From: an uncultured SAR86 cluster bacterium
GTDB lineage: Bacteria > Pseudomonadota > Gammaproteobacteria > Magnimaribacterales > Magnimaribacteraceae
Assembly: GCA_902604855.1 (NCBI GenBank)
Contig: CACLAF010000004.1
Span: forward strand, 1-64,000
DNA: 64,000 nucleotides
Reading direction: 5' to 3'
Shown one piece after another: positions 8,701-17,641 of the stretch. The notes under the pieces were generated by a model that saw only the letters and a list, made by a program, of their open reading frames with translations, was not told the DNA's origin and searched no databases. The position numbers and the translations under genes were made by a program. Position 1 is the first letter of the stretch, and every line of letters begins with the position of its first letter.

Positions 8701-11700
8701 TTATTGCATAATCAACTGTCACATTTTGATTTGATACAGCAGATAAATCTACAGTTAGGCCTGCAGAAGAAACTGATTCAGCTCCGCTTGAGCTGGATGT
8801 ATTAAAGTCAATTTCGGGAGGATTGTCATTATCAGTAATAATGGCAGTATGGACAATATCACTCCCAAGGATCGCACCGGTTGGATTTGATAAAGTGATG
8901 ATTATTGTTTCATCAGCTTCATCTGCTTGATCATCTACAATCGATGGAATGACTATTGTTCCACTTGTTGCGCCCTCCTCAATGGTCACGCTGCCAGATG
9001 ATAATGAGTAGTCTGTGCCTGATCCAGCAGTGCCCCCGGTGACTCCATAATCAACCTGAATTGCTGTAGAAGCTGCAAAGAGAACACCAATAGCTATTGA
9101 TCTCGTAGTAACTGATTCCGAATCAGTGGAGGTCGAAGTAGAAAATGCTACTGTTGGTGTACCATCGTTATCACTTATGGTGTAAGTGTGTAAACTATCA
9201 TTTCCAAGAACAGCATTATTTGGATTAGATAAAGTAATGATTACTGTCTCATTAGCTTCGTCCAGATCATCATCAACAATTCCAGCTATTGTGATGGTTC
9301 CAGAAGTACCACCAGCACTTATAGTTAGGGTTCCGTTAGCAAGAGTATAGTCAGTGCCAGAACCTGTAGCCGTTCCTGTAACAACGTAATCCACAGTAAT
9401 GTTGCTACTTGAAGCTGCAGATAAATCAACAGTTAAAGCTACTGATGATATATCTTCAGCACCGTTTGAACTTGCAACATTAAAGTCGATTGTAGGCAAA
9501 CCATCGTCATCAGCAATGGTAAAAGTATAAACATCATCACTACCTAAAGTAGCATTACTAGGACTTGATAAAGTTATGATTACCGTTTCGTCTGGTTCAT
9601 CCGCAGAATCATCGACAATATTTGCAATCGTTATTGTGCCTGTTGTGGAACCTGCAGCAATACTTAAGGTTCCATTTATAAGCGTATAGTCTATTCCTGA
9701 TCCACTAGCTGTGCCTGTAACTGCGTAATCGACCGTTACGGTTTCGCTAGAAGGCCCAGATAAATCCACTGTAATAGCCTTAGAAGATATAGATTCAGCT
9801 CCACTTGAGCCGGTAGAATTGAAGTCAATGGTTGGAGTAGTGTCATTGTCAGTGATAGTGTAAGTATGAACTTTGTCAGCACCCAGAGTTGCATTACTTG
9901 GGTTTGATAGTGTCATAACAACAGTTTCATCAGCTTCGTCTATAGAGTCGTCAACTATGCTAGCAATTGTTATCGTGCCAGTTGAGGACCCAGCATTAAT
10001 TGTTAGAGTTCCACTCCCGAGAGTGTAATCAGTGCCTGTGCCTGTTGCAGTTCCAGTTAAAGCATAATTAACAGTGACGGCTTTTGCAGAAACTGCAGAT
10101 AAATCAACAGTAATGGCTTTGGAGGAAACTGACTCGGCTCCAGTTGAGCTTGAAGTATTAAAATCAACTACTGGAGCATCGTCATTATCAGCGATGGTAT
10201 AAGTATGAATAGTGTCATTGCCCAGAGTTGCGTTACTTGGGTTGGAAAGAGTCAGAACAACGGTCTCATTATCTTCATCTAAAGAATCATTAACAATACT
10301 TGCGATAGTAATTGTTCCACTTGTTATTCCTGAGTTGATGGTTAGGGTCCCATTCGCAAGTGTGTAATCGGTACCGGAGCCTGTCGCAGTTCCTGTCAAA
10401 GCATAATCAACTGTGACAGTTTGACTGGAAGCTGCAGATAAATCCACCGTAATAACTTTGGACGATACTGATTCAGCTCCACTTGAGCTTGTAGTATTGA
10501 AGTCTACAGCTGGTGCGTTATCGTTATCAGTAATGGTGTAAGTATGTACTTTATCACTGCCAAGGGTTGCATTACTGGGGCTCGACAAAGTAACGATAAC
10601 GGTCTCATTGGCTTCATCTAAAGAATCATCAATAATTCCTGCTATCGTAATTAAGCCTGTTGTTGATCCTGCGCTTATGGTGAGCGTTCCATTCGCAAGT
10701 GTGTAATCGGTACCTGATCCAGTCGCAGTTCCTGTAATTGCATAATCAACTGTTACGTTTTGACTTGACGCGGCGGATAAATCCACAGTTAAACCTGCCG
10801 AAGAAACCGATTCAGCTCCACTTGAGCTTGTAGTATTGAAGTCTACAGCTGGTGCGTTATCGTTATCAGTAATGGTGTACGTATAAACGCTATCACTGCC
10901 CAGCGTTGCATTGTTTGGGTTGGATAGGGTCAAAATGACTGTCTCATTAGCTTCATCAGCTGCATCATCAATAATGCTAGAGATAGTTATAGTCCCAGTT
11001 GATGCGCCCGCATTGATAGTTAAGGTGCCATTGGCTAAGGTGTAATCAGTGCCAGATCCAGTTGCAGTTCCAGTCACCGCATAATCAACTGTTACGTCTT
11101 GTGCTGAAACTGCTGATAAATCCACAGTAATGGCTTTTGAAGATACTGATTCCGCACCACTTGAACTGGTGGTATTAAAATCAACAGCTGGTGGATCATC
11201 ATTATCAGTAATGGTGTAAGTATGAGCGTCATCACTGCCCAAGGTTGCATTACTGGGGTTCGACAAGGTCACGATGACGGTTTCATTTGCTTCGTCTAAT
11301 GAGTCATTAACAATGCTACCGATTGTAATAGTCCCGCTTGTTTCACCGGCATTGATGGTTAGAGTTCCATTGGCTAAGGTGTAATCAGTGCCAGATCCAG
11401 TTGCAGTTCCTGTAAGAGCATAATCAACTGTTACGTTTTGTCCTGAGACTGCTGATAAATCTACAGTCAAGCCTGCTGAAGAAACTGACTCGGCATCACT
11501 TGAGCTTGTGGCATTGAAGTCAACTACTGGTGCATCATCATTATCATTAATTGTATATGTGTGAGCATCATCACTACCCAAGGTTGCATTACTGGGGTTC
11601 GATAACGTAACTATGACTGTCTCATTAGCCTCATCAATTGAGTCATCGATAATACTTGATATATTTATAGTCCCACTTGATGCGCCCGCATTGATAGTTA

Positions 11701-14700
11701 AGGTGCCATTAGCTAGCGTGTAATCAGTGCCTGATCCTGTTGCAGTTCCAGTCACCGCATAATCAACCGTTACGTCTTGTGCTGAAACTGCAGATAAATC
11801 TACAGTCAATGCTGTAGAAGAAACTGATTCCGCATCACTTGAGCTGGTGCCACTAAAATCAACCACTGGCGCGTTATCATTATCGGTGATGGTATAAGTA
11901 TGAACAAGAATGGTGCCTGGATCTGCGTTTGACGGATTAGATAATGTGATAATGACTGTTTCATTCACCTCATCCAAAGAGTCATCAACAATTCCAGCAA
12001 TAGTAATTGTCGTTGATGTTGAACCTGCCGCAATAGTTGCAGTACCATTAGCCAGGGTGTAATCAGTACCCGATCCAGTTGCAGTTCCAGTCACCGCATA
12101 ATTAACTGTCACATCTTCTGCCGAGGTTGACGTTATATTGACTGTGATGGATTTAGAAGATGATGATTCAGCTCCGCTTGAAGTAGCATCGGCAAAAGAT
12201 ATATCTCTGTCTCCTTCTGGCTCCTGAATTGTGAATGTATGGACATTATCACTACCTAAAGTTGCATTACTTGGACTTGATAAAGTAAGAATGACGGTTT
12301 CATTTGGATCAGTGACTCCATCGTTAACAATCCCAGCTATTGTGATAGTTCCTGTTGTTGATCCTGCACTTATGGTGAGTGTTCCATTAGCTAGCGTATA
12401 GTCTGTACCTGATCCAGTCGCAGTACCGGTAACTGCATAATTTACTGTCACATTTTGTCCTGAGACTGCTGATAGATCGACTGTGACAGCTTTGGTAGAT
12501 ACAGATTCTAACCCGCTAGAACTAGTCAATTCAAAATCAACTACTGGGGCGTTATCATTATCAGTAATGGTATAAGTATGTGCATCATCACTTCCTAGAG
12601 TTGCATTACTGGGGTTAGACAACGTAACGATGACTGTCTCGTTTGCTTCATCCAACGAATCATCAACAATGCTTCCAATGGTAATGATTCCGGAAGTTGC
12701 ACCAGCACTTATAGTGAGTGTTCCGTTGGCTAAAGTGTAATCTGTACCAGAGCCTGTTGCAGTTCCGGTAACTGCATAATCAACCGTTACGTTTTGACTC
12801 GATGCAGCCGATAAATCTACCGTGATGGGTTGTGAAGACACAGATTCAGCTTGATTCGAGCTAGTGGTATTAAAATCAACCACTGGGGCGCTGTCATTAT
12901 CGTTGATCGTATAAGTGTGAGCATCATTGCTTCCTAGAGTTGCATTGGTTGGGCTAGATAAAGTAACGATAACTGTCTCATTGGCTTCATCTAGAGTGTC
13001 GTTAACAATGCTAGCAATGGTGATGGCTCCAGATGAAGAGCCGGCGCTTATGGTGAGTGTTCCATTAGCTAGCGTGTAGTCTGTGCCTGATCCAGTCGCA
13101 GTACCGGTAACTGCATAATTAACAGTAACATTTTGACCAGACGCCGCAGATAAATCTAACGTGATGGCTTTGGCAGATACGGATTCCGCCCCATTTGAGC
13201 TGGTGGAATTGAATTGAACCACTGGCGCGTTATCATTATCAGTAATGGTGTAAGTGTGAGCATCATCACTTCCTAGAGTTGCATTGCTGGGGTTAGACAA
13301 CGTAACTATGACTGTCTCGTTTGCTTCATCTAGAGTGTCGTCTACAATGCTAGCAATGGTAATCGTGCCAGATGTCGACCCAGCAACTATAGTTAGCGTT
13401 CCATTGGCTAAAGTATAATCAGTACCAGATCCAGTTGCAGTTCCCGTAACAGCATAGTCAACCGTTACGTTTTGACTCGATGCAGCCGATAAATCTACAG
13501 TCAATGCTGCAGAAGATTCTGATTCAGCATCAGTTGAGCTGGTGGTATTAAAATCAACTACTGGGGCGTTATCATTATCAGTAATGGTATAAGTATGAGC
13601 ATCATCACTTCCTAGAGTTGCATTACTGGGACTTGATAGAGTAATGATTACTGTCTCATTGGGCTCATCTAAACCATCATCGACAATTCCTGCTATTGTA
13701 ATAGTCCCAGATGTTGCACCAGCACTTATAGTGAGTGTTCCGTTAGCAAGTGTGTAATCAGTGCCTGATCCTGTTGCAGTTCCTGTAACAGCATAATCTA
13801 CAGTCACATTTTGGGTTGATGACGCAGATAAATCTACCGTGATGGCCTGAGAAGATACTGATTCAGCATCACTTGAACTAGTAGTATTAAAATCAACTAC
13901 TGGCGCGTTATCATTATCAGTAATGGTGTAAGTGTGAACGCTATCACTACCCAAAGATGCATTACTGGGACTTGACAAGGTGACGACGACTGTCTCATTG
14001 GCTTCATCTAGGCTATCATCAACAATCCCCGCTATTGTAATAGTTCCAGAGGTTGCTCCCGCATTGATAGTTAAAGTGCCATTAGCTAAGGTATAGTCTG
14101 TACCGGAGCCTGTTGCGGTTCCTGTAACTGCATAGTCAACTGTTACATTTTGTGCAGAGGCTGCAGACAAATCTACCGTGATGGCCTGAGAAGATGCTGA
14201 TTCAGCTTGATTCGAGTTAGTGGTATTAAAATCAACTACTGGCGCGTTATCATTATCAGTAATGGTATAAGTATGAGCATTATTACTTCCTAAAGTTGCG
14301 TTGCTTGGGTTTGAAAGAGTAACAATTACAGTCTCATTAGCTTCATCGAGAGAGTCATCGACGATACTGCCAATGGTGATGGTACCAGATGTTGCACCAG
14401 CACTTATGGTTAGCGTTCCATTGGCTAGAGTGTAATCAGTGCCTGATCCAGTCGCAGTTCCTGTAACTGCATAGTCAACCGTTACGTTCTGTGTTGAAGC
14501 GAATGATAAGTCTACAGTTAAGACAGTAGAGGAAACAGATTCTGCTCCGTTGGAACTGGTGATATTAAAATCAACAGTTGGGTTCGCAGCTCTAGTTATA
14601 ACTCGAATATAGTCACCTGGCTTACCATTTTTCGAGCCAAATCTTAATGTTCTTTTGTCAGATCCAATTGATACCCAGTCACCAGACTGAGTTGAGCTTG

Positions 14701-15265
14701 TTGTGCTGCTACCATAATGAACATGATCTTCGGTCTGCCTTGCACTGAAACCACTATTACTTGAGGTTGGATAGGTTGCACTTAATTTATCTACATAATC
14801 GAAATCAACAGTCATTGAGGGGTCTGTCCAGTATCCTAATATTTCATAATCAAATACTATTTCACCAATCATTGAGGTTCGATCAGATTTATTGCTATGC
14901 TGGTCATTAATAAAAACTAGGTAAGAATTGGCAGGAGTATTCCCAAATACAATTGAAGTCGCACTTCCAGTAGGAACATAGCCAAGGCCACTAAAGTTAT
15001 AAGTATTGGTGCATATGGAGCTACTCTGGCCTTGCTGACAGATTGCTGTTCTTTCAGGAGTGATGATAAAGTCAAATCCCGAAGATGATCTTTGACCATC
15101 CATGCTTTGTTTTCGAGCCCTAAAATCTGTGGCGCTACTGTTGATTTCTACATAGGAATTAGTGCTTGCAATACCATCTGCATGGACTTGTATAGACAAC
15201 AATCCAACAAATAATAGAAATGCACCTTTGTAAAAGGATCTTGTTAAATTCACCCTTATTTTCAA
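5741..15265 (-). CDS. Giant Calx-beta repeat autotransporter (surface protein)
   Basis: About 3,174 residues from my preferred TTG start at 15265, which follows GGTGGGG by 5 bases and gives a classic signal peptide (KIRVNLTRSFYKG then a hydrophobic core ending VHA). The frame opens at an ATG at 15325, but that codon lies inside a palindrome without a Shine-Dalgarno sequence. After a unique N-terminal domain of about 200 residues come 20 tandem Calx-beta domains (113 residues each, ending DNDNAPVVDFN-like), an Ig-like SbsA/Big_5 domain (TDPKDDSTRVPVDSDIVLTFN), a diverged extra Calx-beta unit, and a C-terminal ~290-residue autotransporter beta-barrel (from about 6615 to 5741). Calx-beta units bind Ca2+ through Asp/Glu clusters such as DDSLDEANET. 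It is likely an adhesin or matrix protein displayed by type V secretion. The last residue is Ile rather than the usual aromatic residue. Confidence 0.88.
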   Translation of the reverse strand: MKIRVNLTRSFYKGAFLLFVGLLSIQVHADGIASTNSYVEINSSATDFRARKQSMDGQRSSSGFDFIITPERTAICQQGQSSSICTNTYNFSGLGYVPTGSATSIVFGNTPANSYLVFINDQHSNKSDRTSMIGEIVFDYEILGYWTDPSMTVDFDYVDKLSATYPTSSNSGFSARQTEDHVHYGSSTTSSTQSGDWVSIGSDKRTLRFGSKNGKPGDYIRVITRAANPTVDFNITSSNGAESVSSTVLTVDLSFASTQNVTVDYAVTGTATGSGTDYTLANGTLTISAGATSGTITIGSIVDDSLDEANETVIVTLSNPSNATLGSNNAHTYTITDNDNAPVVDFNTTNSNQAESASSQAITVDLSAASAQNVTVDYAVTGTATGSGTDYTLANGTLTINAGATSGTITIAGIVDDSLDEANETVVVTLSSPSNASLGSDSVHTYTITDNDNAPVVDFNTTSSSDAESVSSQAITVDLSASSTQNVTVDYAVTGTATGSGTDYTLANGTLTISAGATSGTITIAGIVDDGLDEPNETVIITLSSPSNATLGSDDAHTYTITDNDNAPVVDFNTTSSTDAESESSAALTVDLSAASSQNVTVDYAVTGTATGSGTDYTLANGTLTIVAGSTSGTITIASIVDDTLDEANETVIVTLSNPSNATLGSDDAHTYTITDNDNAPVVQFNSTSSNGAESVSAKAITLDLSAASGQNVTVNYAVTGTATGSGTDYTLANGTLTISAGSSSGAITIASIVNDTLDEANETVIVTLSSPTNATLGSNDAHTYTINDNDSAPVVDFNTTSSNQAESVSSQPITVDLSAASSQNVTVDYAVTGTATGSGTDYTLANGTLTISAGATSGIITIGSIVDDSLDEANETVIVTLSNPSNATLGSDDAHTYTITDNDNAPVVDFELTSSSGLESVSTKAVTVDLSAVSGQNVTVNYAVTGTATGSGTDYTLANGTLTISAGSTTGTITIAGIVNDGVTDPNETVILTLSSPSNATLGSDNVHTFTIQEPEGDRDISFADATSSGAESSSSKSITVNITSTSAEDVTVNYAVTGTATGSGTDYTLANGTATIAAGSTSTTITIAGIVDDSLDEVNETVIITLSNPSNADPGTILVHTYTITDNDNAPVVDFSGTSSSDAESVSSTALTVDLSAVSAQDVTVDYAVTGTATGSGTDYTLANGTLTINAGASSGTINISSIIDDSIDEANETVIVTLSNPSNATLGSDDAHTYTINDNDDAPVVDFNATSSSDAESVSSAGLTVDLSAVSGQNVTVDYALTGTATGSGTDYTLANGTLTINAGETSGTITIGSIVNDSLDEANETVIVTLSNPSNATLGSDDAHTYTITDNDDPPAVDFNTTSSSGAESVSSKAITVDLSAVSAQDVTVDYAVTGTATGSGTDYTLANGTLTINAGASTGTITISSIIDDAADEANETVILTLSNPNNATLGSDSVYTYTITDNDNAPAVDFNTTSSSGAESVSSAGLTVDLSAASSQNVTVDYAITGTATGSGTDYTLANGTLTISAGSTTGLITIAGIIDDSLDEANETVIVTLSSPSNATLGSDKVHTYTITDNDNAPAVDFNTTSSSGAESVSSKVITVDLSAASSQTVTVDYALTGTATGSGTDYTLANGTLTINSGITSGTITIASIVNDSLDEDNETVVLTLSNPSNATLGNDTIHTYTIADNDDAPVVDFNTSSSTGAESVSSKAITVDLSAVSAKAVTVNYALTGTATGTGTDYTLGSGTLTINAGSSTGTITIASIVDDSIDEADETVVMTLSNPSNATLGADKVHTYTITDNDTTPTIDFNSTGSSGAESISSKAITVDLSGPSSETVTVDYAVTGTASGSGIDYTLINGTLSIAAGSTTGTITIANIVDDSADEPDETVIITLSSPSNATLGSDDVYTFTIADDDGLPTIDFNVASSNGAEDISSVALTVDLSAASSSNITVDYVVTGTATGSGTDYTLANGTLTISAGGTSGTITIAGIVDDDLDEANETVIITLSNPNNAVLGNDSLHTYTISDNDGTPTVAFSTSTSTDSESVTTRSIAIGVLFAASTAIQVDYGVTGGTAGSGTDYSLSSGSVTIEEGATSGTIVIPSIVDDQADEADETIIITLSNPTGAILGSDIVHTAIITDNDNPPEIDFNTSSSSGAESVSSAGLTVDLSAVSNQNVTVDYAITGTATGSGEDYTLGAGKLTINAGETSGTITIASIVDDPFDEPDETIIITLSNPVNATLGNDNAHTFTIIDNDTTPIINFSAPTSNGDESITSAALTLDLSVAPTQNVTLDFAVTGTATGSGTDYTLADGTLTISAGETTGTITITDIIDDLLDEENETVIVTLSNPSNATLGADNVHTYTINDNDSLPDIDFNINSSESDEPSPSISITVDLSMVSGKEISVDYELTGTATGSGVDYNLDNGTLIIVAGENTGIITIPTIIDDDLAEEDETIIMTLSNPTNATLGEDYVYTHTILANDDDKRPILIGTDPKDDSTRVPVDSDIVLTFNKIVNCESGTINIESEDNSSSFAVSLPNESVAGCGTETITINLPTDLEYETEYYVLIENTVFIDIIGNSYRGISDKSEFNFKTPIILTDPTLKQPVIDNAKAMLQIATRWVDQNVNVISKRMKTSAQQGLNRLKVNFNNNVIDSIKNMSINERDDNFVELPILELCTINSSGPKTDPSLKIKVHLSKIAPEDVVLDFNITGSSSTENFSFGEGMLNIEAGLKSAIIFIDGIPPERFGFTTGDKKIIVSLLESSNAQLGKNLVYTHTLTDDPKVWTDPNENYFCVTEFDNPKSSASIISKSSYHSYSLVTNPQYYNQDISLADTDPDIQISNIYNEREEAESSQDLDQIESTVKDWVSDPVKVTAEGELRELLGDWSVWIDGEFGEFTLRKNKNSTRILDERSFHVGIDRLNNDGNLFGFAFGLGEAKPINRNNDSHVESRNYSFSTYGKFDDRNKALQFILGISRLEFDSDRLDGEELLIGQREADQIFGSLAFIRSFSSESSNWQISPYLRLDASYTEFDKFSELGGEAALTFDELTLSNVKASIGTDISYLFVGSKYNAMPYLTLEYGLDYSETSSQNMYYNVEGPNINYVLLLDDGVKTHNWEVDLGLILEISTDMTTNLGCRWQGRSSYFSDYSSISSNDLSSSEICFLELMLSI
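7810..14590 (-). repeat. 20 tandem ~339-bp Calx-beta coding repeats
   Basis: Twenty in-frame units of about 339 bases (113 codons) run from the NPTVDFN unit near 14590 to the PDIDFN unit ending near 7810. The middle units are nearly identical in protein and very similar in DNA, with blocks such as AVTGTATGSGTDYTLANGTL repeated. Units 8 (RDISFADATSSG) and 17-20 are more diverged. Homogeneous centre and diverged ends are what unequal crossing-over or gene conversion produces. Copy number may vary between strains and may be miscounted in short-read assemblies. Confidence 0.9.
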
Positions 15266-15303
15266 AACAACCCCACCAAAAAAAATTCCGGCCTGAATTC
15301 TAT

Positions 15304-15332
15304 ATAAATAATGACAAATTATCATTATTTAT
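15304..15332. promoter_or_regulatory. Perfect 11-bp inverted repeat, probable operator of the giant autotransporter gene
   Basis: Arms ATAAATAATGA (15304-15314) and TCATTATTTAT (15322-15332) are exact reverse complements around a 7-base spacer. The element is 39 bases upstream of the preferred TTG start and covers the frame's upstream ATG. The inner part resembles a Fur-type box (repeated AATGAT/ATCATT elements), so iron or zinc control is possible. It lacks a GC stem and a T-run, so it is a poor terminator candidate. Confidence 0.5.
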
Positions 15333-15362
15333 ACTGAAATAACTGGTATTGGTAAAAGTGAA

Positions 15363-15767
15363 CTATTCCTCAGTTACTGATTGTTTTAGAGTAAATATTA
15401 AAACAGCACTTTGAATTAAAAACATTGTAGAAAACATAAAGACATTAAGTGGGATCCCAATTATCAAAGGTTCAGGTACGCCCTCACCGGTTGCAGCTCC
15501 TCCATAAAGTGACATAGTTGCAGCTGAAAAAACAAAGCCTAAATGTATACAAAGACTAAGAAATGCAGGCAATAACTTGTTTTTTTTCACCCATAACAAA
15601 TATATGCCTAAACAAAAGATAAGGAAATTAGTTGAAAGTCTCCATACTTCATGGACTCGCGCGTGTTCATCCCAGTCAGGGTTAAATAAGTGGCTTGAAC
15701 CTATATCAACTATTATTGGAACTATTCCTCCAACAATTAAGCATAGAGTAGTTATATATTTGCCCAT
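15363..15767 (-). CDS. Four-helix membrane protein, possibly DUF6640-like
   Basis: A 134-residue protein with four predicted membrane segments. After the first helix the block SSHLFNPDWDEHARVHEVWR resembles the conserved HxFNPxWxxHAxxH signature I associate with DUF6640-type proteins; this match is from memory and moderate. Function is unknown. It ends 30 bases before the palindrome upstream of the giant autotransporter gene and starts about 35 bases after glmS on the same strand. Confidence 0.6.
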   Translation of the reverse strand: MGKYITTLCLIVGGIVPIIVDIGSSHLFNPDWDEHARVHEVWRLSTNFLIFCLGIYLLWVKKNKLLPAFLSLCIHLGFVFSAATMSLYGGAATGEGVPEPLIIGIPLNVFMFSTMFLIQSAVLIFTLKQSVTEE

Positions 15768-15802
15768 CTATTTAACTTTGTACTCTAATTCTCTGTTCAA
15801 AC

Positions 15803-17638
15803 TTACTCCACCGTCACAGACTTAGCGAGGTTTCGTGGCTGATCAATATCGGTGCCTTTAAGGATGGCAACATGATAAGCAAGTAGCTGTAATGGGATCG
15901 AGTAAATTAGAGGAGCAATCAGCTCAGGGACTTCTGGCAGTTCAATAAACTTAGTTATTGATTCATCTTCCTGATGAGCAGCAGAGTGTCCAAATACATA
16001 TAGCTTTCCTCCACGCGCCCTAACTTCTTCTAAGTTTGATTGAAGTTTTGCAAGCAAATCGTCATTAGGAGCCACTGCAACAACAGGCATTTCTGAATCA
16101 ACGAGAGCCAATGGTCCATGCTTTAGTTCTCCTGCAGGATATGCTTCTGCATGTATGTAGGAAATTTCTTTAAGCTTTAATGCACCTTCCATAGCTACTG
16201 GATAATGAATGCCTCTACCCAAAAATAGAGCATGTTCCTTTTGATCAAAATCCTCTGCCATTTCAATAATTTGATCTTCAAGCAACATCACTGAATCCAA
16301 AGAATCAGGAAGCGCTCTGAGTGAATTATTTATGGCATTTTCTGCGGCTGACGATAGACCATGATGCCTTCCAAGAATTAAAGTTAACATCAATAAACCA
16401 ACGAGCTGAGTAGTAAAGGCTTTTGTTGAAGCAACACCAATTTCAGGGCCTGCTTTTGTTAGAAATACTAAATCAGATTCTCTCGCTAAAGAGCTAGAAG
16501 GAACATTGCATATACCAAGGCGGGCTAAGTAGCCTGAATCTTTGGCAGCACTTAAGCAAGCAAGCGTATCTGCTGTTTCACCAGACTGAGAAATCGTTAT
16601 AAACAGGGTATTTGGTGCCACTACTTTATTTCTATATCTAAATTCACTTGCCACTTCTACGCTGCAGGGCAAACCAGCAAGACCTTCTAACCAATATTTA
16701 GCTACTGTTCCGGCATGGAAGCTAGTTCCACAAGCTACAATCTGGACAGCTTCTACTTTTTTGAAAATATCTGGAGCAATTGGACCGAAGATTTCTTCCT
16801 GAACACCAGAATCAGTCAGTTGTCCTTCTAACAGGCCTTTAATTTTTGACGGCTGCTCATTAATTTCTTTTAGCATGAAGTGCCTATATTGACCTTTATC
16901 AACGGTCTCTCCTAGAGATTTAGCAACTACAACAGGTCTTTCAACTTCAGTATCATCTAGATCCCAGTAGCGAATTTCTTCAGATGTGATTTCAGCAAGA
17001 TCACCCTCTTCAAGAAATACGAAATTCTCAGCAAAATCTGCCAAAGCAAGTTGATCTGAAGCTATAAAATTTTCACCATTGCCGATACCGATAACCAAAG
17101 GACTTCCTTTTCTGGCTGAAGCCAAAATGCCTGGTTCGCTCTCACAAACTGCACCTATTGCATAAGCCCCTCTAAGATCTTTAACAGCAGCTCTCAAAGC
17201 TTCGATCAGGGATATTTTATTTTCATTCATTTTTGCATGAATCAAATGAGCTATGACTTCTGTATCTGTTTCTGACTCAAAAACATATCCTAAAGCTTTA
17301 AGCGTGGTTCTAATTTCTTGATGATTTTCAATTATTCCATTATGAATAACGAAAATATTATTATTAGAATGATGAGGATGTGCGTTTGTCTTGGTTGGAA
17401 GGCCGTGAGTTGCCCATCTGGTATGAGCAATACCCGTATTACCGTTCACAGGATTTTCATCAATTGAATTTTGCAGCTCAGCTACCTTACCAGTGCTTTT
17501 AAATACCTTTATTTGTTCTGTTTCATCGAAGATAGCAAGGCCTGCTGAGTCATATCCTCTATATTCCTGACGTAAAAGACCTATTAGCAGTTTATCTACT
17601 GAAGGTTTGCTGGAAGCTACTCCGATTATTCCACACAT
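15803..17638 (-). CDS. glmS: Glutamine-fructose-6-phosphate aminotransferase (GlmS)
   Basis: A 611-residue, full-length enzyme that makes glucosamine-6-phosphate from fructose-6-phosphate and glutamine, the first step to UDP-GlcNAc for peptidoglycan and lipid A. The N-terminal glutaminase starts MCGIIG with catalytic Cys2. Two SIS sugar-phosphate domains follow, with the QSGETADT motif, and it ends PRNLAKSVTVE as usual. It lies 3 bases after glmU, giving the usual glmU-glmS pair behind the ATP synthase genes. I saw no glmS ribozyme or GlmY/Z-type element. Confidence 0.98.
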   Translation of the reverse strand: MCGIIGVASSKPSVDKLLIGLLRQEYRGYDSAGLAIFDETEQIKVFKSTGKVAELQNSIDENPVNGNTGIAHTRWATHGLPTKTNAHPHHSNNNIFVIHNGIIENHQEIRTTLKALGYVFESETDTEVIAHLIHAKMNENKISLIEALRAAVKDLRGAYAIGAVCESEPGILASARKGSPLVIGIGNGENFIASDQLALADFAENFVFLEEGDLAEITSEEIRYWDLDDTEVERPVVVAKSLGETVDKGQYRHFMLKEINEQPSKIKGLLEGQLTDSGVQEEIFGPIAPDIFKKVEAVQIVACGTSFHAGTVAKYWLEGLAGLPCSVEVASEFRYRNKVVAPNTLFITISQSGETADTLACLSAAKDSGYLARLGICNVPSSSLARESDLVFLTKAGPEIGVASTKAFTTQLVGLLMLTLILGRHHGLSSAAENAINNSLRALPDSLDSVMLLEDQIIEMAEDFDQKEHALFLGRGIHYPVAMEGALKLKEISYIHAEAYPAGELKHGPLALVDSEMPVVAVAPNDDLLAKLQSNLEEVRARGGKLYVFGHSAAHQEDESITKFIELPEVPELIAPLIYSIPLQLLAYHVAILKGTDIDQPRNLAKSVTVE

Positions 17639-17641
17639 AAT

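Noticed and set aside
7810-14590. Regularly spaced near-identical repeats resembling a CRISPR-like or satellite array
   Set aside because: The units are in-frame coding repeats of 339 bases encoding Calx-beta domains, with no spacers or cas genes.
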